The notes beneath the pieces were generated by a model that was given only the letters and a program-made list of their open reading frames with translations, had not been told where the DNA came from and did not search any database. A DNA stretch of 64,000 bases from NCBI GenBank assembly GCA_028673005.1, contig CM054116.1:71189315-71253314 (forward strand), written 5' to 3'. Both the position numbers and the translations under genes were made by a program. Shown here piece by piece: positions 11,805 through 24,734 of the stretch. This DNA comes from Tanypteryx hageni. Lineage: Eukaryota > Arthropoda > Insecta > Odonata > Petaluridae. The number at the start of each line of letters is the position of its first letter. The first letter of the stretch is position 1.

Positions 11805-12600
11805 ATGAGTGCAAAGGGCAAGAAAAGAGGATTTGTAAAAAGGAATATCCTTTTTTAAAGAAACGTGACAATCCATACGTAAAATTTTGCACTCAATGCG
11901 GTAATGAGATAAGCGTTGCTCATTGTGGGAAATCTGACATCAGATTACATATTCAATCAAAGAAACACCAGTTAGCTGCCAGCTCTGTAGCTTCCAGTGC
12001 TTCACTGAAAAAATTTCTTATAGAAGATTAAATGGAGCTCGTAGCAAAGGAAGCGGTAATTTCGTATCACACCATGAAACACAATCATAGTTTCAGATCT
12101 TTAGATTGCATCTCTAAGCTAATTTTCACATTCTTTGAAGCTAAATTTTCATCATCACGGGTAAAAAGCGAAGCAATTGTGAAAAATATTCTTACTCCAG
12201 AAGCCCAAAAGATTTTGCAACAGGAATTGGGTACAACTTCGTGTTTCACCGTTAGGATAAATTCATCTAACCACAAAGATCAAAAAGTTGTTCCTGTCTT
12301 AGTAAGATATTTTCATGAAAATACTGGAATTAATTAATGTGAACGTTCTTGAACTTGACGTACTGCAAGGTGAGACAAGTGACCAATTGAATGGTAATCT
12401 TTTTTCTGTTCTAAGCCACAGCAGACTTGTTAATAAAGTTGTTGGCGTGTCAGCTGATAATACCAATACTAACTTTGGAGGTGCAAGACGTACAGGTTCT
12501 AAGAATCTTTTCTGGAAATTATCGGACAACTGTAGCAGAACTGGTTGCGATCGGTTGCGTTCTTATCCCGCACCTTCAATGCCTTTCTCAAACGTAACCT
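11805..12600 (+). pseudogene. hAT-family transposase pseudogene (ZBED/zinc-finger type)
   Basis: Starts MSAKGKKRGFVKRN. It holds a finger FCTQCGNEISVAHCGK...HIQSKKH, then after an in-frame TAA (12029) continues MELVAKEAVISYHTMKHNHS, SLDCISKL, then VVPVLVRYFH. After a frame change near 12335 it reads VVGVSADNTNTNFGGARRTG. The patterns 'YHT.KHNHSF.S.DC..KL', 'PVLVRYF' and 'G.SADN.NTNFGG' belong to a hAT-like family common in arthropods. The 3' part is cut by another element at 12615. Stops and a frameshift make it non-functional. Confidence 0.8.
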
Positions 12601-12912
12601 CAGACTGGCTAGAGCAGAGGTTCCCAATCTTGATGTTGGCAAGGGCGCCTTTGACTTAAAAGCGAAAACGGCGGGCGTCACACTTACAGCTCAGCTCGTA
12701 GCAATGTGTATATTTATAATCTATTTTAAATATTGTTAGTAAAAACATTACTTATCTAATCTAGCAATAATAAAATTCTACTTCTGTCCCTTTGTGGCTC
12801 CCTCTGCCACGCTATAAAAATGCAAATAAATCGATAATGAAACAAAATTCATTTATGAGATTTGGCAGGAATGATCGATTCATATACTGTAAGATGATGA
12901 CGAAAAGAAATC

Positions 12913-13350
12913 TCGAAAAAAGTCCTAGGTTCGACTCCAAGGTAGGCATATCCATTTCCCATATAACACGTAAAAATCGACTTTTTGACTTGCAGGCTTT
13001 TATTCTTTTTGAGATCTAAATTAGAAATAAATAACCTATGATCTTCGGATCTAGCCCATTTTAAAGAAAAAACTTTGACGTTACTTATTCTGTTCATCTA
13101 TTCCCGTCTACAGTTCGAAATTCCTCATGTTAAATGTTTAATTCACATATTTTGGGGAAATTTTGCCATTTAACGAGATGTTGCCACGCCAACCCATTAC
13201 ATTGTTAAACTCGAAATCCTATTGTTATTTCAATCCTTGTGGGTGAAAGCGTGCTTTGAATGCTCTTACAAATAGTACGAGAGAGAGAAATTCTTTTCAT
13301 GGCAATCAATGTAAACAACATTCGTTGCGCTATTTACGAGAAGGAATACA
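12913..13350 (+). mobile_element. tRNA-derived SINE-like repeat, copy 1
   Basis: Starts near a pol III box B-like GGTTCGACTCC (12929) and has a body of about 430 bp that aligns along its length with 19450-19880 and more weakly with 28308-28600. Shared blocks include AACACGTAAAAATCGACTTT, TTTGAGATC, 'CATTTTAAAG.AAAAACT' and 'ATTTTGGGGAAAT.TTGCCAT'. Confidence 0.75.
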
Positions 13351-13510
13351 TATGAATATAGAACATTAATCATTCGCATATTAAAATTAAGTATTTAGAA
13401 TCATCGCAGAAGTTCGAAACTTGAAAAAACGAACGCCTAAAAGAACGAAAGTTTGTTTTCTTGCCATCCAAAGAAAGTCAAGGCATATTTATGTTCATTT
13501 TTATTTCACA

Positions 13511-13549
13511 AAAAGCTTTCCCGTTGAATTTCAACGGGCATCTCCCTAG
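13511..13549 (+). mobile_element. Helitron-type 3' terminus
   Basis: A short hairpin CCCGTTGAA-TT-TCAACGGG is followed 8 bases later by CTAG, then T. Hairpin plus CTRR plus host T is the Helitron 3' signature. Similar ends occur at 19214-19242 and 28664-28693. Confidence 0.65.
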
Positions 13550-13619
13550 TATATTATAACCGCTGTCTCTCTGCACCCCTGCCTGTGTCTGAAGCCTTCC
13601 GGCATGAACGCAAATAAAC

Positions 13620-14215
13620 CGGGAACGGTCGGCTCGATTTCGACAAATCTTTCGCCTTGAATACTCGACCCGAACTCCTACAGGTTTAAGTGGGTAGTCG
13701 TCCCCCGGAAAGGCATGGGTTCGATACCAGGATAGTTATCTTTTTTACATTTGATTAACACGTAATCGGCTAGAATACGATGTGTAGACCATTATTCTTT
13801 AACATTTTAAAATATCTTACGATCGAGACTTTGACTCGAGATGTATACCATTTAACGCAGAAAGAAATGAAGATTCTTGTTCTTATCGCCGATTCTGTTG
13901 TTTAATTCGTGTTTGCTCATATTTTAAGTTAATTTTCGATTTTTTCCCGTTTTACGGAATTTCAAAAAGGAGGTTGCTAGGTTCATCGAGGATTTTTGCA
14001 TTGTTAGACTCGGGTTTCAAGTGCATTTGCACTAAACTTGCAATAAAACGTGCGAAGGACAAAAACAGATTGTCTCGACTGACATCACCTCCCAATATAA
14101 ACACAAATAAATCAAAAACGTTTGGCTCGATTTTGACAAATTTTTCGCCTGAATACTCGGCGCAAACTGTTGTAGGTTTTAAGTGGGAAGTCGTCTCCCG
14201 AAAAGGCATGAATGG
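13620..14215 (+). repeat. pair of 100-bp direct repeats, 480 bp apart
   Basis: Bases 13620-13720 and 14100-14210 share GGCTCGATTT.GACAAAT, TTTCGCCT.GAATACTCG and TTTAAGTGGG.AGTCGTC blocks. The first runs into GGGTTCGATACCAGG and ATTTGATTAACACGTAA, a SINE-like segment (13718-13770). Confidence 0.75.
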
Positions 14216-14717
14216 CGTGAGCTATATAATTATTTTAAGAGGGGCAATAAAAGTGGTTCAACTAATAACACTCTTTGTATCAATTTTTTGTCCTAGGAAC
14301 TATCGCATTGGGTCACTTCACGCAAGGCTCTCTAGATGTTTGCAGGAAGTACCGCAACCGGCCCCTAGTACTCTTAATTAAAACCATTTTTTATTAAACT
14401 TAAAAATACAAAGTATAGAAAATATCAAAATTTCCATTTAACAATAAATAAAAATTAAATTATGAGATTAATTTAAGACTTTACTTAAATAAGCTGCGAT
14501 AGGTACTTTTTTGACATAAATGCATACGTGCATAGATACATTATATATATATATACTTTTTATTATAATATTATTCATTTTTAGATTAGTACTTTATAGA
14601 TTCTGTCGACGCTCAATACTATAAGTCAAAAGAGATAAAAGTTTTAGGGAGGACACATGAACAAACCTCGGCGGGCCCCACAGCGAACCTTTGCGGGCAC
14701 CGCGTTGGGAACCCGAG

Positions 14718-16589
14718 CTCGAGTATCTTACTCTCTGTCCTATTGTTCTTTTTTATCAATGATTTATTTACGATTGTTATATTTATAATCATGTTGTTAA
14801 TTTATTTGGTTACTATATTCCAATATAAACTTCCAAATATAGCTGTTTTTATATTAGTAAATAAATATTTATTGCTCAAGACACTGGGGCCCAAAGCTGT
14901 TGTATCTATGCCACTGCGTGAAGTCTTCGGGAAAACTATAATATTTCAATGTTACAAACCTGAACATTCCTAGTTTTTTTCGTTATTAACCTTGATTTTT
15001 AAGTTTTTCTGGAACAGATTTAAGTTTCTTGATGGTAAAAAATAAACCAACTTTTTCAGACGCATATGCTTTAGTCCCTAGTTCGTATTTTGCTAATAAA
15101 TCATTTAAAATTTCAAATACAAATATTGAAGACTCATTCACCGCCTGTTCAAATAGAGGAGGAAAACGCCCCTGAAATCGAATGCTTTAAGGACGAATTA
15201 AATTTGGTGACAGATGTCTAAATCGAACCGATATCTCTCTAATTATTCATTTTAATCCCACTAATCATACATACATGCGGAGAATGGCATCAATGTATAT
15301 TAGGTTTAATATTCAGACAATATAAAAAAGGGATGTTGACTTTTAATACCGGAAACAAAATCAAAAGCATGGCAAACATCTCTCGTCAAGCAGTTCACCT
15401 ATAGTAGTACGTAAGGGTATAATTTCGATGTTCTAATTATATTTATAAACAAACAAAAGGGTAATTTATACTTTACCACCATCTGCAAGCGGTGTGATTT
15501 CAGAGAAAAGTAGATCTTAATTAACAGTTTACTGGTCCTAGTCAAACACTGATTTTCATAGAAAATGTCCACTTCCTTCAAATCAAGAACTTTTGCATCG
15601 TTACTAACCCAAATTATAAACCAAGCTTCACAATAAAAATAAGAAAAAGTGAGAATATATGTATATTACCTATAAAATCCACGGATACCATCAGTTTTTA
15701 CCAAAGAAATATTCCGTTTGTCTAAGGACGTTTTAAACTTTTTGGATCTTTGTTGGATTTCGTAAATTATAAGACAACTAAAGTTGCTAAAGTTTAAATA
15801 TATCTAAAGACAAATTGTAGATCCAAATACAATCAAACTGCTAGTTATGGCCACAGGACTATGCTATTTAGTAAACCACAGTAAACAACGTCCATCGTTA
15901 TAGCGCCAATTCGCCGACAGATGGCGTAAATGATAAAAAAAGAAACTGGACATGCATGAGAACCAACTTTTAAACCAAAATAACAAATGCGGAAACCATG
16001 AGTATCGTTCCCTTTTGTCGGGCAAGTGGCGATTTTGAAAGTTAATTAGGATTGTATTTGTATTCTGCTCCCTGTAATAGTAAAATTGGTTCTTATGGCC
16101 GTAAATACGTTCAAATGCAGGGCACATATTTCGATTCTAAACGTTTAAAAACTCTTGCTAATTATTACTCATTCCCGTAATAATGAAATGGATAAAACAC
16201 ACTTTCATGGATTCGAACACGGTTTCCTACTCGGAAATTTTCAACTTTTTTTGCTACAAATCACCATCACATTTGTGTGTGTAGACTGCAGATTAATTCC
16301 TAAGGGGATTTCCCGAAAATGAGTAAGAAAAGCGATTTGGAATTGCGTAGATAAATAGTAACATGATGACCATCAATTTAAATAATTAATACATAAGTAC
16401 ATATATTAGACTATAACGTAATATTTGGTACTTTGGTATAAACGGGACCTTTGCGCAGCGCCCCAAGGGGCGAGATATGGAACTACAAGATGCTGGAAGT
16501 GGCGAGATATAACTATGGCCGTAAGTTGAGAAATTAAGTACTAATTTGAACTTTTATTTGATTACTCTAGCACCTTCCAACTTGTCGAA
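14718..16589. other. AT-rich stretch, nothing recognised
   Basis: Contains a short (TA)n run at about 14545-14560 and AT-driven open frames only. No domain, splice-consistent exon or terminal repeat was recognised. Confidence 0.45.
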
Positions 16590-17440
16590 GTAGCAACTCT
16601 GCCATACCAGCAAATCATGTGCCCCAAAAATAATTTTCGACTTGTATCTCCAATCATTCACATGGTGAATGAATCTGTAAAGTCGGAAATATCCCCTCAG
16701 CAGTTAAAAATTGCTAAAGTCATGCCTATCTGGCAAAGTGGGGATGCTCATGAAGTGGGCAACCAATTTCTATTTTACCCATCTTTCCAAAATTTCTGAA
16801 TGTATAATGTGCAATACAATTGTTATTCCTTAAAAAATTCAAAATATACTATCACAATGTCAATATGGTTTCTTTAAGTTGAGATCTGTGGAGATAGTAA
16901 TCTACAAATTCTTTAACACTGTTCTCTACAGTCGGGACAAACATGAGAATTCAATCAGTATTTTTCATTACCTTAGAAAAGCCTTTGATTTTGTAGACCA
17001 CCACATCCTGCTGAACAAACTTCAATAATATGGTATCTCTGGCACTACAAATAAATGGATAAAAAGCTACCTAAAATAGAAAGCAAGCTATTACTATTTA
17101 CTCTCCAAAAATAGGCAATCAGAATCTTGGTAAAATCAACAAATAATCTAGTTGTAGACATCATTTTAAAACTTACTTACACTGCCCTCAATCTACTTGC
17201 ATTACACTATCCTCTTTGCTGTTGAAAATTATAACCTACTGAATTGAGAATTCAATGGTGATTTTCATTGTTACAACACAAAAATAAATCATGATATTAG
17301 AAAAAAATTGAATCTCTTATCTCATAGCCCGGCATATGCTGGTTCCAAATATTTTAATAAACACCAAGCTCAGCTAAAAAATATTGTAATTCACAAGTTG
17401 TTTAAGACAGGCTTAAAAGAATATGGTTCTGTTCACAAAA
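16590..17440 (+). pseudogene. non-LTR retrotransposon reverse transcriptase remnant
   Basis: Fragments in order: 16617-16799 (SPIIHMVNESVKSEISPQQL, KIAKVMPIWQSGD), 16975-17080 (KAFDFVDHHILLNKLQ, stop, YGISGTTNKWIKSYLK), and 17308-17430 (LLSHSPAYAGSKYFNKHQAQ, LKNIVIHKLFKTGLKEY). These match the fingers, palm (the AFD.VDH block with a catalytic Asp) and C-terminal end of Jockey/CR1-type reverse transcriptases. The YxDD block is absent (about 200 bp lost between 17100 and 17300), and there are several stops. Confidence 0.85.
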
Positions 17441-17503
17441 CTGGGGGAATCAGCACTAGCATTGCCTTCTTTACCTTCGCCCCAATTATGCAAACAGGAC
17501 CTA

Positions 17504-18473
17504 CCATATCTGCCCAAATATAAGCAGATCTCGGATTTAAGCCGACCCCCCAAAAATTTCCAACATTTTTTGGCAAAAAAGTAAATTTTGTAGATTTTAT
17601 GCTTAAGTGTGCCAGGCATGCATGCACAGCCTAGAATACATTATTCAAGATTGAAGAAAAGAGTGGGAAATGGTTTAGTTGTTTACATTTTGAAATATTA
17701 CTCCAATTGATAATTTCACATTGAATAATGTTCCACATTCAGTGACAATAATTTCATCCATCTTCATTTTCACAAAAGGTCAAATAAAGCAATAGCTATC
17801 TTGCCACGATAATTTTTCATCCAAGTCTATTTCCAATGAAATTAGCATTTACCTTGCCTTAAGAAATTGCATTTTTATAATTATACACATTCCATGCCAA
17901 GTTTTACCGTAATTCAAACAGTTGAGCATACAAAGCTGTCATCGCATTTTGCATAATCATCTGCATCTATGTATATATATGCAATTTTAATAGATTCCAT
18001 GAATAGAGTTTTAACATGCATACAAACATTACAATGGCTATAGCAAACACTACAATAGCCAAGTAATACTAATAGGAACTTCTTTTAATGGCTAATGAAA
18101 AATAATACAAATTTCTAACTATTCTTAATGATACATATGCATAGCCCTGAGAAACAAAAGAAAATATCCGATAGCATTTAGAAATGAAAGAACAGGTAAC
18201 AACAGTAAAAAAACACAGGTACTGCTTAATTCAATATTCTATCTTTATTATTTATTCATTAATATTCATCGTAGGTCAAATATTTACTTTACGAAAAATA
18301 TAGTAGTAGTATCATTTGAACACGACGGCAATGAGAGACATGCTGCCATCTATGTGTGACTGCGAGACTTAACCCTAACCCCAAATTTTTTCTTGGACTT
18401 GCATTTAAGCTGAGGGGTGATTTTTTCATGATAGATTTTGACAGAAAATCAACTTGTATCTGGGCAGATCCAG
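17504..18473. mobile_element. pogo/Tigger-type non-autonomous element with TA flanks
   Basis: The left end CCATATCTGCCCAAATATAA and the reverse-complement right end CTGGATCTGCCCAGATACAA match at most positions. Each is flanked by TA. Subterminal 'AAGCCGACCCCCC' and 'AAGC.GAGGGGTGA' sequences recall Tigger ends. No coding sequence was found in its 970 bp. It has inserted just after the LINE remnant. Confidence 0.65.
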
Positions 18474-19213
18474 TATTTTTATCATATAGTTCTTATTCAA
18501 TTTGTTGACATGTCCCATTCTTGTACTCCAACTGGAGGTAGGATTGATCAAGTATTATTATTATTATTGTAAAATGAATCTATTAACTCAAGATTATTTG
18601 GGAAACCTTCAAATAAAATTAACATGAAATGAAAAAAGATGCATCATTTTCAGGGCAGTTTTTGAAACTCAAATGCTGTTGCCTGAGAGATCGCATCGGT
18701 TTATTTATGAGTTTAGATCTTGGTGCATGGCGATTACTTTAAGTGCTTGCAGTATGCAAGCACAGACAACTTGTATATGGAATAGATAATCTATTACTAA
18801 TAGAATCTCAGTATCTCCATATTTTATATGGGAGTTACGTTTACAAGAAGCAGTGCAGCATAATTTTTATTCACATTTTCAAATCACTTAGAATTGTAGT
18901 ACAAATATGATACTTGAACCAAACAATGCCTTGAAGATGGAAAATTCATTTTCCTACCGTTGATTTTGAAATACGTGTCGAATCAAACCATATATTTGTT
19001 TTGAACATGAAAATTTCGAGTTTTTTGGGTTAAAAATCTTACGTAGTCAAAGGCAGTCGCTTTGTTGCTGTTTGAACAAATTTAGGACATCGCTTAGAGG
19101 TTTGCCACCTCTCCGCCCCCTGGCACTGTCCAACTCTCTACCATGCAATTCTTTACTACATGCATGCAATAATATGTAGGAGTTTAATTTAAATAACAAA
19201 TAATATATCCCTT

Positions 19214-19242
19214 CCCATCATATGGATGAGTTTTTGCACTAA
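19214..19242 (+). mobile_element. degenerate Helitron-type 3' terminus
   Basis: The partial hairpin CCCATCATATGGATGAG is followed by TTTTTGCACTAA and T. It is related in sequence and spacing to the clearer end at 28664-28693. Confidence 0.5.
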
Positions 19243-19449
19243 TATAATATAATGAAAGATAGCCATATAAAAATTTATACCTCACTTTTCTAACTTTGCA
19301 GCCAGATAAATTTTTTGTACCAGATTATAAGCTGTACCCTTTAAATACTTAACACGTGAATAACTTGATCAAATATGCAGATATAAAGTTGACATTTGGC
19401 ATAAATAACCTACTCCAATAAATAAAATGCTATTACAAAGGAAAATTTA

Positions 19450-19880
19450 CAAAAAACATGGGTTCGAATCCAGGGGATGATTTGCATTCCCCATAAGATA
19501 GCACATAAAAATCTACTTTTTGATGTGCAGGCTTTTTTCATTTTGAGATTAAAATTTGAAAGAATGGACTCACAACCTTTAGATTTAGACCATTTTAAAG
19601 GAAAAACTGCAAGGTTTTTTATTCTGTTCATTGTTTTTTGCTTCCAGTTCGAAATCCTTCATGCTAAACGTTTAATTCATTTATTTTGGGGAAATCTTGC
19701 CATTTTAATGGGATTTTGCCTTGCCTACCAATTACATTGTTAAACCTCGAAATCATATTTTTATTCCAATCCTTATGGATTTAAGTGTGCTTTGAAGACT
19801 TTTAATATGAGGAGAGAAAGATGGTAGGAGAGGGAAATGATTTTCATAGTTCGTTGCATTATTTACAAGAAGAAATACCT
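19450..19880 (+). mobile_element. tRNA-derived SINE-like repeat, copy 2
   Basis: Starts GGGTTCGAATCCAGGGGATG and aligns over about 430 bp with copy 1 (12913-13350). The open frame 19477-19743 is an accident of the repeat. Confidence 0.75.
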
Positions 19881-20893
19881 AAAGAGCGGAAATACGCTAT
19901 GCTGTCTGTTCATTGGTCTGAGTGTAAAGTAATGTAGATAGAAAATTGAAATTTGGCAGAAATTTATATAGTGAGTTAAGCAGAATTTGTTTATATGAGG
20001 CTGACATGGTAATTAAAGAAATAAATGTCCATTTGTGACACTATTTTGAGAGATATTGCACTTCCTTCGAATAAAACTAATAGATTTTAATTTAATGAAA
20101 CAATATTTTATGTGGACTGAAAATTAAAAAAATATATAATTCACATTATAGTATGTTCCAGAGAGTTGAATTCTATTCTTGACCTCATATTCATCTACAT
20201 ACATTTATATTAAAATAGATGTGTTACCAATATAGGTCATTTAAATGTTATCACCTAAATTCCATCTTGGCTTATATCAAATGGATTTTCATGACATTGG
20301 CAATTAACATGTCCTGGGATATATAATGATAGGAATGTTTGTATTTATGAAATTTTTGTTTGAAAAAACATTTCACATGTAGACACAATATAAAATAATG
20401 TTTTAGCCTGCTTTTTACAGATAGCAACATTAGCCTCTTAAATGTATTTTTATAACTATGTTATAACTCAATCCTTACTTCAGTAAAATGACCAATTTAA
20501 CAATGGCAGAGACTCCGGATTTATCATCAAAAATGATTACTTAACAAATGTTGAACAACAATAGCCATAAATAGCAACATATTATTTACCATTACGGGAT
20601 CTAAAAAGGTATACAGTAATAACAAAACAATAATTTTCTCTGCTTCTTCTCTTCATAAATATTTTTTTAAATTTGATTGTTTGTGCAGAAAAAAGTCCTA
20701 ATTACCAATTGCCTACCAAAGTTTGCAAGATTTTAAATTTTATTTTCAGGTAACTTCTTTCATTTCCAAAATTCTATATCTAGATAAAAATTCATAATAT
20801 TGGTTTCAAATTTCCATTTTTAATACTCTACATTACTTGTATATATTAAAAAAAATAATTTTCAAATAAATTAAAGGTTTTAAAACAAGTATA

Positions 20894-21180
20894 ATGCCAA
20901 AACAACCACGGAGATCATTCTCAGATCCCGACAGATTAAAATATAGCCACAACAAGAGCAGCAAAGTCTTCTGAAGAAAGAAAAATTCGACTTTGATCAC
21001 AACGACTTAGACAAGGGCAGTCTTTTAAAGTTGCAGGTGTTGAATTGTCAAACGACTGCTTTGCTCATGGACAATTATATATAGCTACATCTAGAGAAGA
21101 AAGCAGGAAACAATTATTTATTTGAGAAAAAGTTGGGAAGACAAGAAATATTGTATACCAACAAGCATTACAATAAAAAT
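20894..21180 (+). pseudogene. deletion-derived Helitron remnant (N-terminal and helicase C-terminal pieces)
   Basis: Starts MPKQPRRSFSDPDRL and, with frame changes, passes straight into FKVAGVELSNDCFAHGQLYI, ATSREESRKQLF, a stop, then TRNIVYQQAL. 'V..F.HGQLY.A.SR' and 'TKNIVY..AL' form the last motif of Helitron Rep-helicases. The N-terminal start joined directly to the C-terminal end shows a large internal deletion. A relative of the end piece lies at 34460-34600. Confidence 0.8.
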
Positions 21181-21250
21181 TAACTTGGTTTAAATATTTC
21201 ATTTATTCTCAAATTTTCTTCAAATTATTTTGTCTTGATTTAAAAACCTG

Positions 21251-22278
21251 AGCAACCCTAGGTATATTTGCTAGTCATTAATAAAGAAGATCCAGCTTAT
21301 ATGGAAGTAAATGCAGTATTATATTCATGATAAGTATGTTAAAAGGAAAATATTTTTGTAAAACTAGAAAAAATCCTCATAAAGCATGATAAAAACTGTA
21401 CACAAATTTCTGAAAAAGTAGTTTATTAAGTTATACAACTTGCACAAATATACAAAATAATGATGGTAAAAAAGTATTGGCCCACTGGAATATATGTTGA
21501 TGTTTATCTGAGTATAAAATATAAATCACTATTATGAATTAAGCATCAACAAAAAAAGATGAGCCATTTAGAAGTACATTACAGGAGAAGAGTAAGAAAA
21601 AACAAGAGATATTTTAATGTTCCATCATTAACAAATACTACTTTTTAGTGAATGAGTATGACATTTGTCAACAAAGAGATTCATTCAGAGGTCAACAGTA
21701 CACTAAACTCTGTTGGACACAAAAATAAATGAGAAAGCACATCACATGTAAAGATGGCATGTCAAGAATTACAACATTTTTGATTGAAATATTTTAGATT
21801 TCCTTACTTTTCAGAATTCATAGAGAATACTTCACTTATCTTTTTATTGCTAACAAATACATCTACTGCTGAAATCCTTAAAATATTTCAAAAATTTGGA
21901 AGATAACTTTAAAGTAAATTCATCAATTAATCTCAAGTCGACTTTTATAAAATTATTTATAAACTTAAACCACTCGATGTTCATATTCTAATGGTTTTTT
22001 AGAGTTGTCAAATATTTTTGTGACAAGTTCTCAAAACCTATATTTACTCCACAGCTTGTAATGAGGTTAAACATCAAGAAACACAAAAAGTAAACATTCA
22101 TTTAAAATCTTGCCAGCATTTGGTGCAAAATCAAGTAGGAAAACCCTGAAAATATAAAAATTGGATATTAGTCAACCCTAATACTATTAGAATAAACTTT
22201 ATCAATAAATAATTTGATGCAAATATAAAATATAGTTAATTAAATTCAACTGTCATTTTCCGAGAAACCACTCCTATC
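21251..22278. other. AT-rich stretch, nothing recognised
   Basis: No coding similarity, repeat structure or RNA gene was recognised. Confidence 0.45.
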
Positions 22279-22282
22279 TTAA

Positions 22283-22962
22283 CACTTTATCATCAGGAAA
22301 CATAGTATTACGTGTTTTACCGCCTGACCGTTGCAGTTGGGACACATATTAATATGTATTTTGCCTACGCATAAGGAAACGCATCACTATGTGTTTCACA
22401 GCTGCCCTGTTGAGGGCAGCACATGTTGTACTATGTATTTGGGTATCCTTGTAGGCATTGTAGGCTACTGCCACCTTACAAATCAGTGTAACTATTATAG
22501 CTGGACTGTGAGATATGATAAAGGAAATGCTTCAAGCGTTAGTTCATCACGTGTAGTCTCTCATTTGTATCTTTTTGAGTGTTACCATACTGTGACCAAT
22601 TACTATGATAGAGACTTACAAAACGTTTTTATGAATAATTATGACTGCATTAGGATTGCATTTTCAATAAAATTATGTAACAAAAATAAAATATATGAAT
22701 TGTACTTTTATACTCACAAATTGTACTTTTATACTCACAAATTGTACTTATGTACTAACCGTAACTGTAAATAAATTTAAATTTGATGAAACTGTGTTAT
22801 AATATAGATCATAATCAGTACCCATTCCAAATTTGACTTGAAAATATTGAGTACTTGGGAAATTGCAATAGTTTAAAGTATAATTATAAATTACAATGCA
22901 TGTAATAAAAAATGCTCGTTACAGAGAAAAGGCTGCACAAAAATATACCCGACAGTAAAGTG
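22283..22962. mobile_element. piggyBac-type non-autonomous element with TTAA flanks
   Basis: Flanked by TTAA at 22279-22282 and 22963-22966. The ends read CACTTTATCATCAGG and, in reverse complement, CACTTTACTGTCGGG. Length is 680 bp. The internal plus-strand open frame (22331-22774, 147 codons) shows no known domain and overlaps degenerate repeats, including a 21-bp unit (AATTGTACTTTTATACTCAC type) repeated 2.6 times at 22695-22750. Confidence 0.7.
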
Positions 22963-22966
22963 TTAA

Positions 22967-24730
22967 TACCTTCATAACTTCATGCACTACATTTCACACA
23001 CAGTGAAAACCGGTTAACACAAAATGTGGAGAACCAGCACAAACATTTCCTGTTAACCAAATTTCATGTTAACAGTTTTGATGGTAAAATTTTCATTTAA
23101 AAAATATGGAAATAAGCTCATAGGCAAATCTATGATACATATCATATCAATATCACATCAATAATGACATTCAATTAGCACAATGGTTGATTATACCATT
23201 TCAATGCACTCACTTAATTTGTCATACAATTTTAACAACATTATCTTCCAATAATTACAAAAAATACTTATTTAACAGTGACAATTTTAACAAACAAAAG
23301 CAACAGATGCTGGTAGAAAAGAAAATCCAGCGGCACACAACAAATGAGAATAATCCAAAAGTGTCATGGGTCTAAATTCCTCTTTTGATTCAATACTTGA
23401 CAAGTATTTCTACAGCAACAATTTTCGATAATAATATTTTAAACTTTTAATTATACTCGGGTCACATGGCTGCAATATGCTTATTGTATTCAGCAACAAA
23501 AAGATAAATTTGATGGATTTAAACCTGTCCACGTTCAGGAGGGCAGGACTGTTGTCAAAATATTTGCCATTATCCAAGCCTTATTATTAGCTGTGTATTT
23601 CACCAGCAATTTCATAACATAAGCAGCGACGATTCAGAAACTTACTGATACCAGAGGTGGGGTAGTATGATTTTTAGTACTGGTGAGTTAATGGATAATC
23701 TCGGTGGGTTTTGGGAGAAGTAATTGCTGTTGAGGGGACAAATAGTGGATGAGGAAATCTTATCTCACTTTCGTGTTATCCAAAGAATTTTGCATGAATT
23801 TATTTTCTTAGGACTGAGAAATATTTTCCAGTGTAAACTATTTCAGGTTAAGCAAATAAAATTACACTGAAAAGTATTGGCCCCAGAACAAACCAAGCAT
23901 ACATTTCAAGCAAACTGATATTTTATGTTAAGCAATTTCAGCTGTATATTCATTCTCCTACTGCAACGTCTAAAAAGAATCAAGTCAGATTTGACACTTA
24001 CTAATACTGAATATATCAAGTGAAAATTTCAAATAACAAAATTGCCATTATTCTAAGATTGTATATTTTTCTTTATTTTCAATAATTCGAAATTTTACAA
24101 ACACTTTTCTTAATAGATGAATGTAAAGTTACCCTCTTCAATTATTTTTCAGATAAAGTTTCATGGAAGAATTTAGAACAACTTATTATTCAAATGAAAA
24201 GGTCATTAATCAATTGATGCGAGAGCAGTATATCCATGTTATACACATGCATTTTTAAAGCTTTTTTTGAGAAAATACTTATCTAACTAATGAAATCAAT
24301 GCTGGCTACCAATTAAAATCACCATCACAAAAATGAGGATTTAGTTCTAGAATTATGCCCATAACTTTTTTTTATCTATTTCCCTGTAATAAAATTCATG
24401 AAACTTTTGACAGAAAATTACATTGAGCACAGACTTGTTATAAGCAAGCAGGAATAGTTTTCAATCAATTTTTCACATACTCATAGTCAGTAAAATTATT
24501 TTTGACAATGGTGGTAGGTTATGACAAACAGGTGGCTGAAATTAACTTGCATGTGTCAAGTGTAGTGTGTCATATGACTTGGAGTAAAACATTCTTGTTG
24601 TTAATTTGTTATTATTTCTGTAAATTTGATAGTTTTCACTCTAATTGTAATATAAATCTGAACATGCAAACACTGTAAGGATAAATGTGAGGAAAAGTTC
24701 TTTCATGAATATTTCAGCCTTTATAGTATG
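22967..24730. other. AT-rich stretch, nothing recognised
   Basis: No coding similarity or structured repeat was recognised. Confidence 0.45.
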
Positions 24731-24734
24731 TTAA

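Larger units (their letters stand above)
12615..14717. mobile_element. probable hAT-like non-autonomous element
   Basis: The left end reads CAGAGGTTCCCAATCTTGAT. The right end, in reverse complement from 14717, reads CTCGGGTTCCCAACGCGGTG. Such 'GGTTCCCAAC' ends are usual in hAT elements. The flanks GGCTAGAG and CTCGAGTA are only partly alike, so the target duplication is unproven. Inside lie a SINE, a Helitron 3' end and two copies of a 100-bp repeat. Confidence 0.5.

Noticed and set aside
14545..14560. Short (TA)n as a possible replication or regulatory element
   Set aside because: Too short and ordinary in such AT-rich DNA.
18368..18386. TTAACCCTAACCCC resembling telomere repeats
   Set aside because: Only two imperfect units, differing from the usual insect TTAGG repeat, inside a TIR element.
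22331..22774. 147-codon open frame, the second longest in the window
   Set aside because: It lies wholly inside a TTAA-flanked non-autonomous element, shows no known domain and includes tandem repeat sequence.
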